Source: Cymodocea nodosa (Eukaryota; Streptophyta; Magnoliopsida; Alismatales; Cymodoceaceae). Taken from it: a DNA stretch of 64,000 bases. The stretch lies in the NCBI GenBank assembly GCA_036874045.1, contig CM072337.1, positions 25,084,001-25,148,000 on the forward strand, in the 5' to 3' direction. The position numbers and the translations under genes are program-made. The notes below the pieces were generated by a model that had not been told where the DNA came from, made no database searches, and was given only the letters and a program-made list of their open reading frames with translations. This document shows, piece by piece, positions 34,600 through 47,600 of the stretch (positions are counted from its first letter, which is position 1; each line of letters begins with the position of its first letter).

Positions 34600-35335
34600 A
34601 CATGTTTTATTATTTGGAACAGGATCCATGAAAAGCCCTAATTTCAACAGGAGAAAGGAGAGGGAAGGGGAGTACCGGAGGTCTGACGATAATAGGAGAA
34701 ATCTGGGAGAGAAGAGCTTCTATCGGGAGAAGGAGCTCATATCACCTCGCGCAAAGAGAAAGGGCTTCTGTCGGGAGAAAGGGCTTCATGTCGATTGATG
34801 AAGCATTTGTCACCGAGTGAATAGTAGGGGAGTACTGAAAATGTCAGTTGCGGGCGCAAATACCGAGAGCTTCCAAGGTGGCGGCAACAAGCGTCGGAGA
34901 GAACGTCAGAGGTGGAAGCGGGCGGAGGTCAGAGTGGTCAAAACAGCCGATGAAACGGAAGGAATCGCCGGTAGACGCCGAAGGAGCAAAACCAGTTAGG
35001 CCTGATACCATGTAAGAAAAATGCACAAAAAAGAGAATGTGTTTCCCCATTGAAGAAAAATCAGAGAATAATCGAGATTTATTTATAGAAAAAGTTCTAA
35101 CCAATTATAAGAGAGAAAACAAAAATAAATAAATAAAATACAATTTACAAATTCCTCCCACCTCCACTGTTGTTTTGGTTGAGCGGTTTCCCTCCCAACC
35201 CAGAGGAAAGTTCACCCTAGACGTACGCGAGAGGTTTCGTGTCGTCTCCCATTCGTGCTGGAAAGACTTTTTTGCGTAGAAAATCTTACGTGGTAGTTGG
35301 AAAAGTTGGGAAAGTAATAATATCAAAAAATGGTA
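34600..35335 (-). mobile_element. Copia-type LTR retrotransposon fragment, fossil
   Basis: On the minus strand a primer-binding site complementary to initiator Met-tRNA (TGGTATCAGGCC, 34998-35009) directly follows what looks like an LTR of about 320 bp (roughly 35010-35335). A GC-rich leader (about 34640-34997) of the kind seen after the primer site in plant Copia elements comes next. No gag or pol is present downstream and no second LTR was found, so this is a 5' remnant and clearly broken. Confidence 0.55.
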
Positions 35336-35339
35336 ATGT

Positions 35340-38300
35340 AATTAAATTATATTATTTAATCAATTTATAATATTTAGTATTCAGATACAAATTAATTATG
35401 AGATCATATAAAAATCATTACTACCATTTAAAATCATTTTTAGTTAGTGAAAAAAAAAAATCATTTTCGGTTCCACGTATGCATGATGACCACGGTTTAA
35501 ATTGTTCACGAATATTCCTATTTTTGTTTATAAATTTAAATTTTAACAAAAATTTCCCTGCTATGGTTTTTAAAATTTTCCTTCTTTTACAAAAATTTCT
35601 CCTTTTAAATTTAAATTATCTAACATGAAATATCAATCCGTAACTATAATGCATGGAATTATCACTAATTTCTTATAATTTCCTAAAACTCCACCAAACT
35701 TCACGTCCTTAATTAATTTTTTTTCTTGTAAACGTCGACGCACCTTTAAGGTGAGCTAGAAATATTGGTCCAAGCATGATTTATGCGCGATACCTCAACT
35801 AGAATTTTACTAATCGCGCCATTATTTCCAACCCCATCGTTGACCAAAACCAATAATGCACCTCCCCACGTGATTACATACTTTTCATCGATATTTAAAT
35901 TGTAGCTATGATGATTACGTGTTAATTTCAAAACAACGTTCACACTAATTAGCCCATTCTCAATTTTTTAATTCTAAGACATTCTTACTTTGTGATCTTT
36001 AAGCAAATGAAATATCATGCCATCGCAATTGTTGTTATCTACAGTGATTTTCCTATTTTTAAATATTAACATTATTTTTGTTTAAATTGAAATCTGAAAT
36101 TTATTTTTCTTATAATAAATAAAGGCTAATTATATATATTATCGTAAAATTATGTTTTTCGTAACGATAGTCTCTACGATTATTACTATATTAATATTGA
36201 TAATAAAAAAAATGATGATTCTCGCAGTATGATCTTACAATTATTCCCTTTCGGCATGTGCAATCCTTATCCGTAGAACAAATAGTTAAATGCTAGTGAT
36301 GAAATAGAGACATGCACGTTTCTACCAAAGCCTCCCTTCCAGCCAGCCTGAGAACATGAGCATGCATGTTATTATTTTTTAGATAGAAAATATTGTCTTT
36401 GATGTAGATTAATTTAGACATTATCGACAAACTTCACTTTAATTAGATCATCTGGTTGCTAGAAATTCAAACAATGTTATCGACATCAATTCAGGTGGAA
36501 TATAGTTGATATTTCATTTAAATTTTTTTTCTAATAATGATGTTATCAACTGTCATTCTTTGAGATATAAGTAGTACCATTACTCTTTGTTAACCGAACT
36601 ACTGTAAGTGATTGATATTTCATTTAAAAGCTGGTAGAGAAAAAAGGTTTAAATTTGATTTTAAACGAAAAAAAAACACTGCTATCGTAAAACAAAATTG
36701 TTCTCTTGATCGCGCGGCGTTTCATATACGGTGGATTCTATTGCTTTCATCAAGATTAATCCAAAGGAAATGAGCTAATGTTGGAAGTAAGTACGTAAAT
36801 AAATTATAAATAAAGTACGTAGCGTTGAAACATCAAGGTCTGTTACTTCCGCCGTGGAGAAGCAAACATGCAATATTCAAATTTGCGTTATCTCCTTTTG
36901 GTGTTGGGGATATTTGAAATTCTTCCTGATAATATATATAGACATGATATATAAAGACACGAGTAAAACATCTTAAATATGTCCAAAATAACGTGAGTGT
37001 GAAAAAATATCGATATTATTCTTGGGAAGACGAACCCATCCACGTCAACTTATAATGAAACAACAACTTGAGGAGAAGAATATATAAGTTAAAAAATAAC
37101 GGGGAATGCTTTTCCATGTAGCTTAAATATTGTAAAGCTATGAAGTTAGTTATATTTCTTTTCAAATTTCTTAAAAAGGTAAAAACGTCGTAATTTTTTT
37201 TGACTTTTCCCAACAAAAGATGTTGTAGTTATACGTAGTATGTTGATTATTTATTTATATTTTTGCGTTGTGAAATATTTGTTACAACGTTTAAATCAGT
37301 GTTGTTTCTGTAAAAATCATACGACTTCCATTCATACTTACGATTTAATGCATGTAACGCAAATCTAACGACGAAAATTAAATTATGTTGTACTATATTG
37401 GATATATAACCCCAGAATAAAAGCCGAGGAAGAAAAATGAGAGGATAATTATTAGTTCTTTAAATAAAACAAGTTTATATCATATATATATTACATTGTT
37501 TAATAACACAAGCGTTTGAAATTTTTTTACTTCCAATAACAGTATAAAATAGTTCGTATGCTTTTTAAATATAATATTTTCTTAGATACCATTGAAAACT
37601 CGAAACCGTAATTAATGTATACTTGTAACGATCATTTCTTCTTAACTAATCAAAAGAATACTGTAGATATGGTTTAAATATTAAGATGGTTGCAATGTGA
37701 TATTATTTATAACTTCGCAAAGCAAAAAGGAAAGTCTGGACAACATCCAGAGTTTCCATGTCCATTTTCCATTTGCAGAATATATGATAGCAATAAATAG
37801 CTCATTCTCCATATTAATTCAAATTCCTAATTAATAATTAAATAATAATAATATGCTGAAAAAATAATTCCTAATTTGTAGGATTTAGCTAGACATTCAA
37901 AAAGAAGTACAAAATTACAAAAGAGTAAGAGAGGGCGGTAGTTAAATTAGACAAGTTGTATGACTTAATATTCTTATCAAAATTCAAAATTCCATAATAA
38001 TATACTCTTACCAATTATAAACCTTAAGCATCTAAATTCAGATTCTATCCTTTTTTATTACATACACAAATGTCAGAAAAATGACTTATATTTTTGTTAT
38101 TTTCCATTTTCATCCTCTTATATCAATTTTCAGATTTTATTTTTTACTATTTTATAATAAACAAGTTATTTTTAATGTCATCGTTTAAAAAATTTGTTAA
38201 CGATATACTCTTACCAATTTAAAAAAACTTGTTTTTTAGTGTCGTCCTTAGAAAAATTTCCTATCATGATGGTATGGTGTTGTTGTTTTCTAAATGTTAG

Positions 38301-38450
38301 AAAATTAGAATCATTTATTGCAGTTAATTTTAAAACCAGAAGGTAAAACTTTTTAATATTAAACAAAGCTAGAAATTCGCACGTTGGGTTTGTATTGCGA
38401 TTAGCGGCACAATTAAAAATTAGAAAAATAGTACGAGAACGGATTTATTA
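35340..38450. other. Intergenic, AT-rich, no gene seen
   Basis: Only short A/T-driven frames. No terminal repeats, RNA genes or domains were recognised. Composition changes abruptly at about 38480, where the 5' end of the next gene begins. Confidence 0.5.
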
Positions 38451-38617
38451 ATAAAATAAGCCAAATGATCCACAACCGTATTTATGACGCGGAGGGGGTT
38501 AGGCCTCCCGGCATCGTCGTTGGGGGTTCGGGCCTTCCCTCGTTCTCTATCCCACTGTGTTATTCGCAGTCGTCGTCTTCTCACCCGTTCTTGCTCCCCA
38601 CGTTTCCCTCCAAACTC

Positions 38618-38626
38618 AAACCCTAG
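38618..38626 (+). promoter_or_regulatory. Telo-box in the 5' leader of the GNAT gene
   Basis: AAACCCTAG, the plant telo-box core, lies 27 bp before the start codon in a pyrimidine-rich leader. In plants this motif is common near the 5' ends of growth- and nucleus-related genes and can bind TRB factors. Activity here is inferred. Confidence 0.4.
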
Positions 38627-38653
38627 TTGGGATCCCCTAGTAACTTCGTAGCA

Positions 38654-41600
38654 ATGCCGCCGTTGACGAGAAGTCGCAAGCGGGATGGCGCCGGTGGTGC
38701 TGGCGATGATGTTCGCAGGAGGAGGAAGAGGAGAAGACTTCACCAATCCACGACAAATCGGAAGCTTCTGGTCGGGGAGGAGGTTGAGGTGTGTTGAAGG
38801 AGATGATGCTTTTTCCTTTTATTTAATGTGAAAACCGTGCTTTCTTTTTTGTGTGGTTTTCCTCTCTTTTTTTGTTGTAACTGTGGCATGTTTCAACTTC
38901 CTTCTGCCTTTTGTCTATTTTATCATGGATTGGTTTTTGTGTTTCCTTGAACGTTTTGAGTTGGAGTGCTGATTTTAATACCTGCATTGTGACTTCTATG
39001 GATCAAAGTTATGGATAAAAATTCATATATATATATATTTCTGATCTGTGCGTTTTCTTGTTTTTTCTGAGTTGAACTTTTTCCGTCTTCCTCATCCTTA
39101 TGTGCATAAAGCTTCCATTCGGTCCATGTTATAAATATCCGTGTCTGGTTCTTCATATGAATCGTTTTATTGCTTAAAATAACACTTATTACAGGAAAAT
39201 AAACGATACAAACTCTTATTCTATTAATTTTCTTACTTTCATCTACTTTGTGTTTTTTCATGCTTATTGTTTCATTTTTCTGAATCATACTTATTAACAT
39301 GGGTGCTAGGCGATGTCTGGCATTCGGGTGTGAGATGCCCTTGGTTAAATAAGTAAATAAATAAATAAATATTATGAAATACTACTGAATATGCATAATT
39401 ATTGAAATATATATTCATATGTATTTCCGAAAGGTACATGCCAGTATTATATTTTGATTTTATATTGGGGTTATTTATGTATTTGAATGTTATGGTCTGA
39501 ATCAGTTCAACCAAATTTGTTTCAGTTTATAACTATTTCCCATGTAAGTTTGTCTAGATTGTTGCTGTTTGAATTTTTCTTAGTTTGTGAGTAATGTCCA
39601 TGATCATTAGTTATGCTCCTCTTACAGGTACGCTTTTCTGACGAGGGGCTTAAAGGATCATGGAACTCAGGTGTTGTTACCAGCTGTGCAAATTGCATTC
39701 GCGTTGTCAAGTATAATGAGATGCTTGAAGAGGATGGTGTCACAAACCTTGTTGAATCAATATTAGTGTCTGATGCAATTGAAGGATTGTCAAATAAAGA
39801 ACCAAAAAATCATCGTGGTTGCATAAGGCCATTACCACCTCATCAGAATATCAACACAACAAAAATCACATATGGAATGTGTGTTGATGCTTTAGTCAAT
39901 GATGCCTGGTGGGAAGGTGTGATCATGGACAACAAAGAAGGTTCATCAACAAGGTTGGTATTTTTCCCAGACCTTGGTGATCAACATGCTATTACAACTG
40001 AGAGCATGCGTCTTACCTATGATTGGAATGAGGTTTCAGGTGATTGGAAGTGTCGTGGTTGTTGGGTATTGTTTGATTTAGGAGTCTTTCCTATTTCTAT
40101 AAGACAAGTATGGTATCTCCTCTCCAGTACTATTGCATTCCATAAAAAGATTGGAGATTGGGTTTTTGGATCACGGTCTACATGGCAAGAATTGGTGTCA
40201 GAGGTGATAGAAGAGGCTTTATCTGTTTCCTGTGGACAAGTTGCAGTGGATGATAATTTATCTTCTCAATTTGATGATGATCTCTGTGATGTACCTAATA
40301 TTGGCACTGAGGGACAACAGAGGCCTGTATGTAAAGATGATGCTCCATTGACTACTTTTGTTGAGAGTGACTCTGTCAAATGCATATCTCATGGAATCAA
40401 CACTGATCTGAGTCTTTCTCCAGAAGCTGAAAGGACTGAAAAGTTGGAAATTCCTGTAAATGGGGAGAGTATACCTTGTGGACGTTCAGATGATGTGTCA
40501 ATTTCAGAACAACGATTGAATGCATTAGCCAACTTCATTGGTGCATATCGCAACCAATCTATTCCTCAATCTTCTCTTAGCAGAAGAAGATGTAAGGATG
40601 CTCGTAAGAGTGCACAACAATATCTTTTTGCTGCAGGCTGGAAAATGAAGGTTGGACCTAGATGCAAGTGTTATGTCTCTCCCACTGGGGAACAGTTCTT
40701 CTCTTTTATCAAAGCATGTGAAGCTTGTGCTGGAGTTCAAATTTCAGTTAGAGAACCTACTGGTGAAACATTAACACTCATGAAAAATGCTGGGGTGAAG
40801 AGGAATTCTGAAAATCAAAACAATGAGATCCACACACCCCACCCTGATCATTATTCTTGGCAGCTCGAAGAAATTGTGGGTGAATACTGCCCTCAGGCCA
40901 TATTTAACTATAATCATCATACAAGGATTGAAAGAACTGATACTAGGCATAATGTAAAGAAGCATCTTGTTGCTCTGGGCTGGAGAATCTATCATAAATT
41001 TGATAAATCAGTAGGTAGGGTTTTTCATAGATTTCGCTACTGTGCACCTGATGGGCAATGTTTTTACTCTCTTCTGAGGATCTGCAAAAAATTGATGAAT
41101 GAACATACAGTAAAAATGCATTTCGGAGGTGTTCATGATAATGAATATCTGGCTATTAAATATCAACGTGAAGAGCAAAATCCTGATGCAATATTAGCTT
41201 ACGTTAAGTGTATGGAATTGAAAAGGTTGAAACAAGTATCTAATATTTCCAAGAAAGAGATTAACCAGAAACGATTGAAGGCAATGGCACATCTGCAAAG
41301 TTCAGGCTGGAAACTCGGGTATGAACAGAAAAAAGATAAGAATGAATTACGTTATTCTTCTCCTAAAAACAATTGTTTTCTTTCTCTCTTCGAAGCCTGC
41401 AAGTCATATCTGAATGAAATGAAAGAAAATGAGAACAATGGTTATGATTCTTTGATTTCTGTTGACAATGTCAGGGGCTCAAGGGAGAATAGTTGCAGCA
41501 CCAGTGATTTAACATGTAAAAATCAGCAATATAATTTATGTCAATCATATGTTGTGACTAGTACAGGTTCTGCATTTACCTCTACTCCATCACAGTTTGG

Positions 41601-44600
41601 GAGGCAAAAATCCATCAAACTACGACAAAGGAAAATTATAAAAGGTAAGAAGATATCAAAGGATGCATTGCTTTCTTCGTCTATCTTTCAAGTCCAAGAT
41701 TGCCCAAACTCTAAAAAAAGGAAGATATCTCAGTCACAAGTTAAACATAGTTGTAGATCACGCACTCGTATTTCAAGTCCTCTACTATTGCCTCACAAAC
41801 AAGCTAGGAGTGACCTTGCATCATTTAATGGTCCATGTAGACCTCGGACGGTACTATCTTTGCTTATAGAAAATAACATACTGCAACCAATGGTGAAGGT
41901 GCATTATCTAAATAAGAGAGATAAGAGTGTTATGATGGAAGGATGGATAACTCGTGATGGAATCAAGTGCATGTGTTGCGAGCAATTGTTTTCCCTTACT
42001 AAATTTGAGATTCATTCTGGTAGTGCCAACCATCGCCCCTCAGCTAATATTTTCTTAGAAGATGGAAGATCTTTGTTAGAGTGCCAGAAAGAGATGCTTG
42101 ATGGTATTAAAACCAAACATTTTCAACACAGAAGAGTAAAAGGAGACTTTTCCAATTTCTTGAGTGATGGCATTTGTTCTGTATGCCAAGAGGGTGGTAC
42201 ATTGGTGCTGTGTGATCATTGTCCGGCCTCCTTTCATTTAAACTGTGTTGGTTTGAAGGTTAGTCATTTTTTTCCACTTTTATATTTATATCGTTATTTG
42301 GCTAGACATGAAAAGCTTCTGCTTTTCTATCCAATTTCCTTTATTGCTGTAACTTATTTTTATAACTTATTCTGTAATCCTAGTTTGACCCTCATATGGA
42401 TTAAATATATCTACATTATTATGAATTATTACCGAGTTTCTTATTCTACATCTTCGTTTGCTTACAACTCCAGAAATAGTATATCTATCATTTAATATTG
42501 TCAAGTAATGTGATTTGTCTTTTCTGTCAAATTCTTGATTTTGGGGCCTGAAGATGTATGCTTTCATCATACCTTTTTGCTAGTTTTGTATTTGTCACCT
42601 TCTATATTTTGGAACCTGAAGGTGCATCATAAGTTAATGTCTATTCTAATTCTTGCATAAGTTTTGGTACTTGTTGGCTCTATACGTATGCTTGCTGCTT
42701 GTTTTTTTTCCTGCCTTCCCTTTATCAATCTTCACGGTTCACACCTTAGAAGAGAAAAACCTGAATATGTAGTGCTCATATCCTTCAAATCTTTGAATAT
42801 AGTATAATGAGTTATAGATTTCATCATTTCATAGTTTGTAAATATCAGTTCATGAATTCACATATATGCATGGATATACTGATAGATACATCCTCATAAT
42901 ACTCTGAACTAATAAACATGCACATATCCTAATATTTTTCCGGTATACTTCTCACAGTTCACCTATATACCCATAATCATCTACAAAGGCTCAAAGAGTA
43001 TATATGTAATTATCTCGTTTACATGGGTATATGCATGAAACATTAAGTCTATAAGAGAATATGTGCATACAATAGATGCATATTTGAAAAGCACAAATGT
43101 TGTGGAGCACAAGAAAAATCACTTTTAAAAGAATAAATGTGGCTTCCTTTTTCAAGACACGAAAAACAAAATAGGAAATACTGAAAAGCCTTAAGGCAGG
43201 CAACAACAACAAATCATTTATGTTTCCCTATGTTAGTGTTATATCTAGCAAATTATGTTAGTGTTAGTGGGTAAATGAATCCCATGTGTTATGTGAATCC
43301 TCCATTTGAATATCATTTTATCTTTTCAACACAATATGGTACTAGAGCCACCCTAAAAATGCCAGATGTTTTCACAAATCCACCCCTTTCACCAGCCACC
43401 AACCTCTCTTTCGATGTTGGCCTGCAGCAAAGGGCATCCCTTTTCCCTTCCCTTCTCTTCAGTTGGTTGTTCTGACCAGCACCTTTCACTGCCCATTCTA
43501 GGGAACCAATGGTCTCACAGCTGCTTGTCCATGTCCAGTGACTGCAAATTTTTGCAATAGAACAATATTTGGTCTGCACCCCTTTTGCCAGCCACCAACC
43601 TCTCTTTCAATGTTGGCCTGCAGCAAAGGGCCTCCCTTGCTCCTTCCCTTCTCTTAAGTTGGTTGTTCTGACAAGCACCTTTCACTGCCCATTCTAGGGA
43701 ACCAATGGTCTCTTAGCTGCTTGTCAATGTCCAGTGGCTGCAAATTTTTGCAGTAGAACAATATTGTTCTGTGCAACAGGTACATGCCTTTAGTACATGT
43801 GTTTTTGGGGTCTCCTCCAGTTCAAATTGGCTTTCACTCGCATCTACAGTTCAGATTTTGCTAGCTCCAGACAGTACAATGCAAAATCAGTTCTTGGTAT
43901 GCCCATTTTTAACTGTTTCTAGTACAGATCAGACCAATTTTTTGCCATCAATTTTCTCAGTGACTTTTGGTTCAGTGACCTTGCTGTTACATTGATTAAA
44001 TCAGCTGAAAGGAAGTAATTTTGGTGGTCTCAAATCTTTGATACTTTTCTTGGTACTCACCAGAAGATATTACACATTCTTCATCCGATGTTGAGGACAC
44101 TGCCTGTGAGAATTGATTTGTTGATGATTAAAGTTAACAAGGCACTCACCTAGGTGATGCCAAGGGCATAACATGGGGTCTAGGTAGTTGACACTTGAGT
44201 TCATTATTAGTTTATTTGGAACTTTAGGTGGATGTAATAACGGATCCACTTATTTAAAATAGGTTTTAGGGATTTTCTTTCAATCATTCCTCTTCTTTTT
44301 CTCAACCACTGGTATAGCTTCAACAGACTTCTTTGATGACTATAATAGCTTTGGTAGTGTCAACGACTTTAATGAGCTTCCTAGTGATGCTGGACAAGCC
44401 GTTGCAGAGGTTTTGACGTGTTGTTGGACAAGCTTGTCCTCTCCATTTGTGTGCTCCTCTTAACTGATATGCTTCTTTTTTGATGATGTTTTCAAGAGTT
44501 CTACATGCATTACCATGTTAAAATTTTAGTCTAGGATGTTAGAATAGTAGGCTTCCACCTTTTAATAAAATACTCTATAATAAATAGTAATAATGAAATT

Positions 44601-47600
44601 TTAGAGGTTGTTATTCATAGGATTAAAGTAAGATGGATAAAATGGAGAAATACTTCTAGAGTGTTATGTGATAAGAGGATATTTTTAAAATTAAAAGAAA
44701 AATTCTATAAAATTATTAATTTTCTAGCTTTATTTTATGACTCAAAATGCTAGGTTTGTTGAGATGCATATGTTTAAATAGATGAGTGGTAATATTATAA
44801 GGGATAAACTTAAAAATCATTTTATTAGGAATAGAGTAGGAATTACACCTATTACAGATGAGAGAAAATCAACTTAGGTTTGTTGTACCTTTGATGATAT
44901 GCAAGTGGGGAGAAAGATTCATTTTGCTTGTAGAGGGGACATGACATGTGCTTTCTCATATGAGATGATGTCACTAGGATTTGCCATTGTTGCTTGATAG
45001 TTGAGTCATCCCTCCTTTGGCATTATCATCTAGGACATCCCTTGCTTTATCATTTGTAATAAGCCATTCCATAGGTATCCTTAAAGTCTTTTGTTTGTGA
45101 GTTATATCAATTAGATAAGCATCACCACGCTATTTATAGGCACTAACCTTTGTCTTTGAGTCAAAGCAAGTGCACTCTTGACTTACTTCAGGAGATAGGA
45201 TTTTTAGAGGACAAATCAAAAAGTACATCTATAGAATACAATCCTTCCTTTTGGGATAGTTCATGTAAGTTATTAGAGGAAGCTAATAGATATAGATGCA
45301 TGATTAGCAAGTTGGACTATTTAATGGTTACTTGCCTAGATATTTCATTTGTAGTAGGGTTTCTTAATCAGTTTTTGCATCAAACCATGTAGTTGCATTG
45401 GTAGGGGGCTCTATATTTATTTTCCTAGATTAAGAGTACCTTTAGGAGATGTTTAATTTACAAAAAAAATGAGTACTTGTAGTTTGAAGCATATTTAGAC
45501 TTTAGATATGTAACTGATAGAGACAAAATTTCTACCTTACATTACTATACTTTTGTAGGTGGTAACTTGGTCACTTGGAGGGAGAAAAAGTAAAATGTAG
45601 TCTTTTGATCCAATGTAGGGGTATATAGAGCTTTGGTATAGACAAGTTGCAAGATGATGTGCTATGTTTTCTATTGTTAGTTTGATTGCCACGTTAATCT
45701 TATGATCATGCATTGTGACAATCAGACAACAATATTCATTGCTAGTAACACTATATTTCATGGGAGGATAAAACATATAGAGGTAAATTATTCTTACATG
45801 GAGGATCTGGTGTTGTCTAGTAGTATTAGTGCACATTATACTTAGTCTTCTAAGCAATTCGTAGATATCTTCATGAAAGGTTGAATGCTGAGGTTTTTGA
45901 TAATTTATGCAATAAGGTAGACATGTTAGATATATTCACTCTAATTTGAGGTGTTAGTTTTGTATCTAGCAGGTTGTGTTAGTGGGTCAGTGGCTCTTCT
46001 CCTCTAATGATTCACTATATACTAGTGTTAGTGGGTTAATGTATCCTATGTGTTTTGTGGATCCTCTCTATTGATCCACATCATATATTTTGTTATCTAC
46101 TTTACTTTGTGTGATTATCCTATACTTTTCTCGTCTCAACACAATACTCTATATAAGGTGTCATCATAAATTTATTAACGATCTTATTGTATCATATCTA
46201 TTAGGTGGTTTCATCATTTTACCCAATATGTATTCAATACTATACTTTTTTAGCATTTCTTGGTTTGAACATCATTGCACATTTAGAATAACAAATCTCT
46301 GATATAAGAAATTATTTTTTTCATAGATGATATATTTTCTCTATTGTTCCCAATTTTGTGATCATTTTCGACTTAAGTGACATTGCACCATTATTTTGGC
46401 ACCTATTCACTATTGTCTGTGGGAAAGGATCATGCCTAAAGTCATTTTAGATTTATAATTGTATTATATTATGATATTGTGTTATAGAGTAATTATTTTT
46501 AATTTTATTGTACTTTTAAGCTCTTAGGCATGAATGGGAATACAATTTAACATGGAAAGTATGAATAACCAGCAATCATACAACACATTAAAGCAATGGA
46601 TGCATAACTTCTATATCATGAGTAAATGATGTGCAGCTAAACTAAATTTACTAGCATTGAAATCCACCACAATAGTTTTGGCCTATTGAAAAATTCACTA
46701 ATTTTCTTCCGAAGAACTTTAGAGCTTTTCAGGATCAAATAGAGAATCTCTGTCCTGGTTACCAATTTACCAACTACATGAAGGCAAAAGTCCTATTTTC
46801 TGCAGGGGATGGGACATTGAAGAAGAAATCTGTGTTTTTGTTACTTTAAAAAATGTTTGATACTTTGATTTGACAGGAAGGCTGCACCTAAAAGTGCTGC
46901 TGAGTTGCAAAGCACGTCCCTCTAGGTTCCTTCAATACCATGACATTGATTGATTGAACATGTTTGTTTATATCCATTCTTCTTTTGAACTTTGCCAGTG
47001 CAATTACATTTTTTGGGCTTTTATTATCTCATGCTATTTATGTGATCTTGTGGTATTTCAGGAATTTGTTTTTCTTCAATCTACTTTTTTTATTTTGTTA
47101 TTATAGGTCAATATAATTGATATTCTTACTAATGTTCTGTATTCTGTTCAGGATATTCCTGAGGGAAATTGGTTTTGTCCATCATGCAAATGCAACATTT
47201 GTGGCTTAAGTGAATTTAACAGTGATACTGGAACATTTGCAGACGATACAAAGTTGTTTTGTGATCAGTGCGAGTGTGAATGTGTGTTTTCCTCTCTTGT
47301 ACTTTTTTTTTTCCTCTTCTCTATTTTTGCAAGAAGATACTTATATCACCTTTTTTCTAGGATGAAATTTCTAACAATATAAAACTTTTTTATTCTGTCA
47401 TGTGTAGTTCACGTGGGATGTTTGAGAAAAAATGGCTTGCAAGAGCTAAAGAGCTGTCCTGAAGGATTTTGGTTTTGCAGCCAAATTTGTTCAAAGGTAG
47501 AATGGTAGCCACAACAAGCTATTATTCTACATGTTTGAAGATTCTTCAATTCTTTAGTTGTCTTTCCTTCGAGCTTGTCAACTTTTATAATTTATTCAGG

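Larger units (their letters stand above)
43231..46146 (+). mobile_element. Copia-type LTR retrotransposon, fossil, in intron
   Basis: Related terminal repeats lie at about 43231-43336 and 45953-46146; both begin TGTTAGT, contain TATCTAGCA and GTGTTAGTGGGT, and end CAACACAATA. The left one is followed at once by a primer-binding-like TGGTACTAGAGCC. Near the right end, 45150-45390 and 45700-45900 carry recognisable Copia reverse transcriptase/RNase H phrases (LDLLQEIGFL, NPSFWDSSCKLLEEANRYR, DISFVVGFLNQF, HCDNQTT). Most of gag, integrase and the front of pol are missing. The element is broken in many places and old. It is in the same orientation as the host gene. Confidence 0.8.
42259..47150 (+). 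other. Intron 2 of the GNAT gene, swollen by retroelements
   Basis: A 4,892-bp intron splits the first PHD finger after HLNCVGLK; the next exon resumes with DIPEGNWFCPSC. It contains a Copia fossil (43231-46146) with a LINE fragment inside it (about 44550-44890). The remaining sequence is AT-rich. The equal length to the Harbinger element elsewhere in the window is a coincidence; the sequences are unrelated. Confidence 0.85.

Noticed and set aside
43275-43995. Several plus-strand frames of 64-74 residues
   Set aside because: They lie in the leader of the Copia fossil, including its duplicated block, and match no protein.
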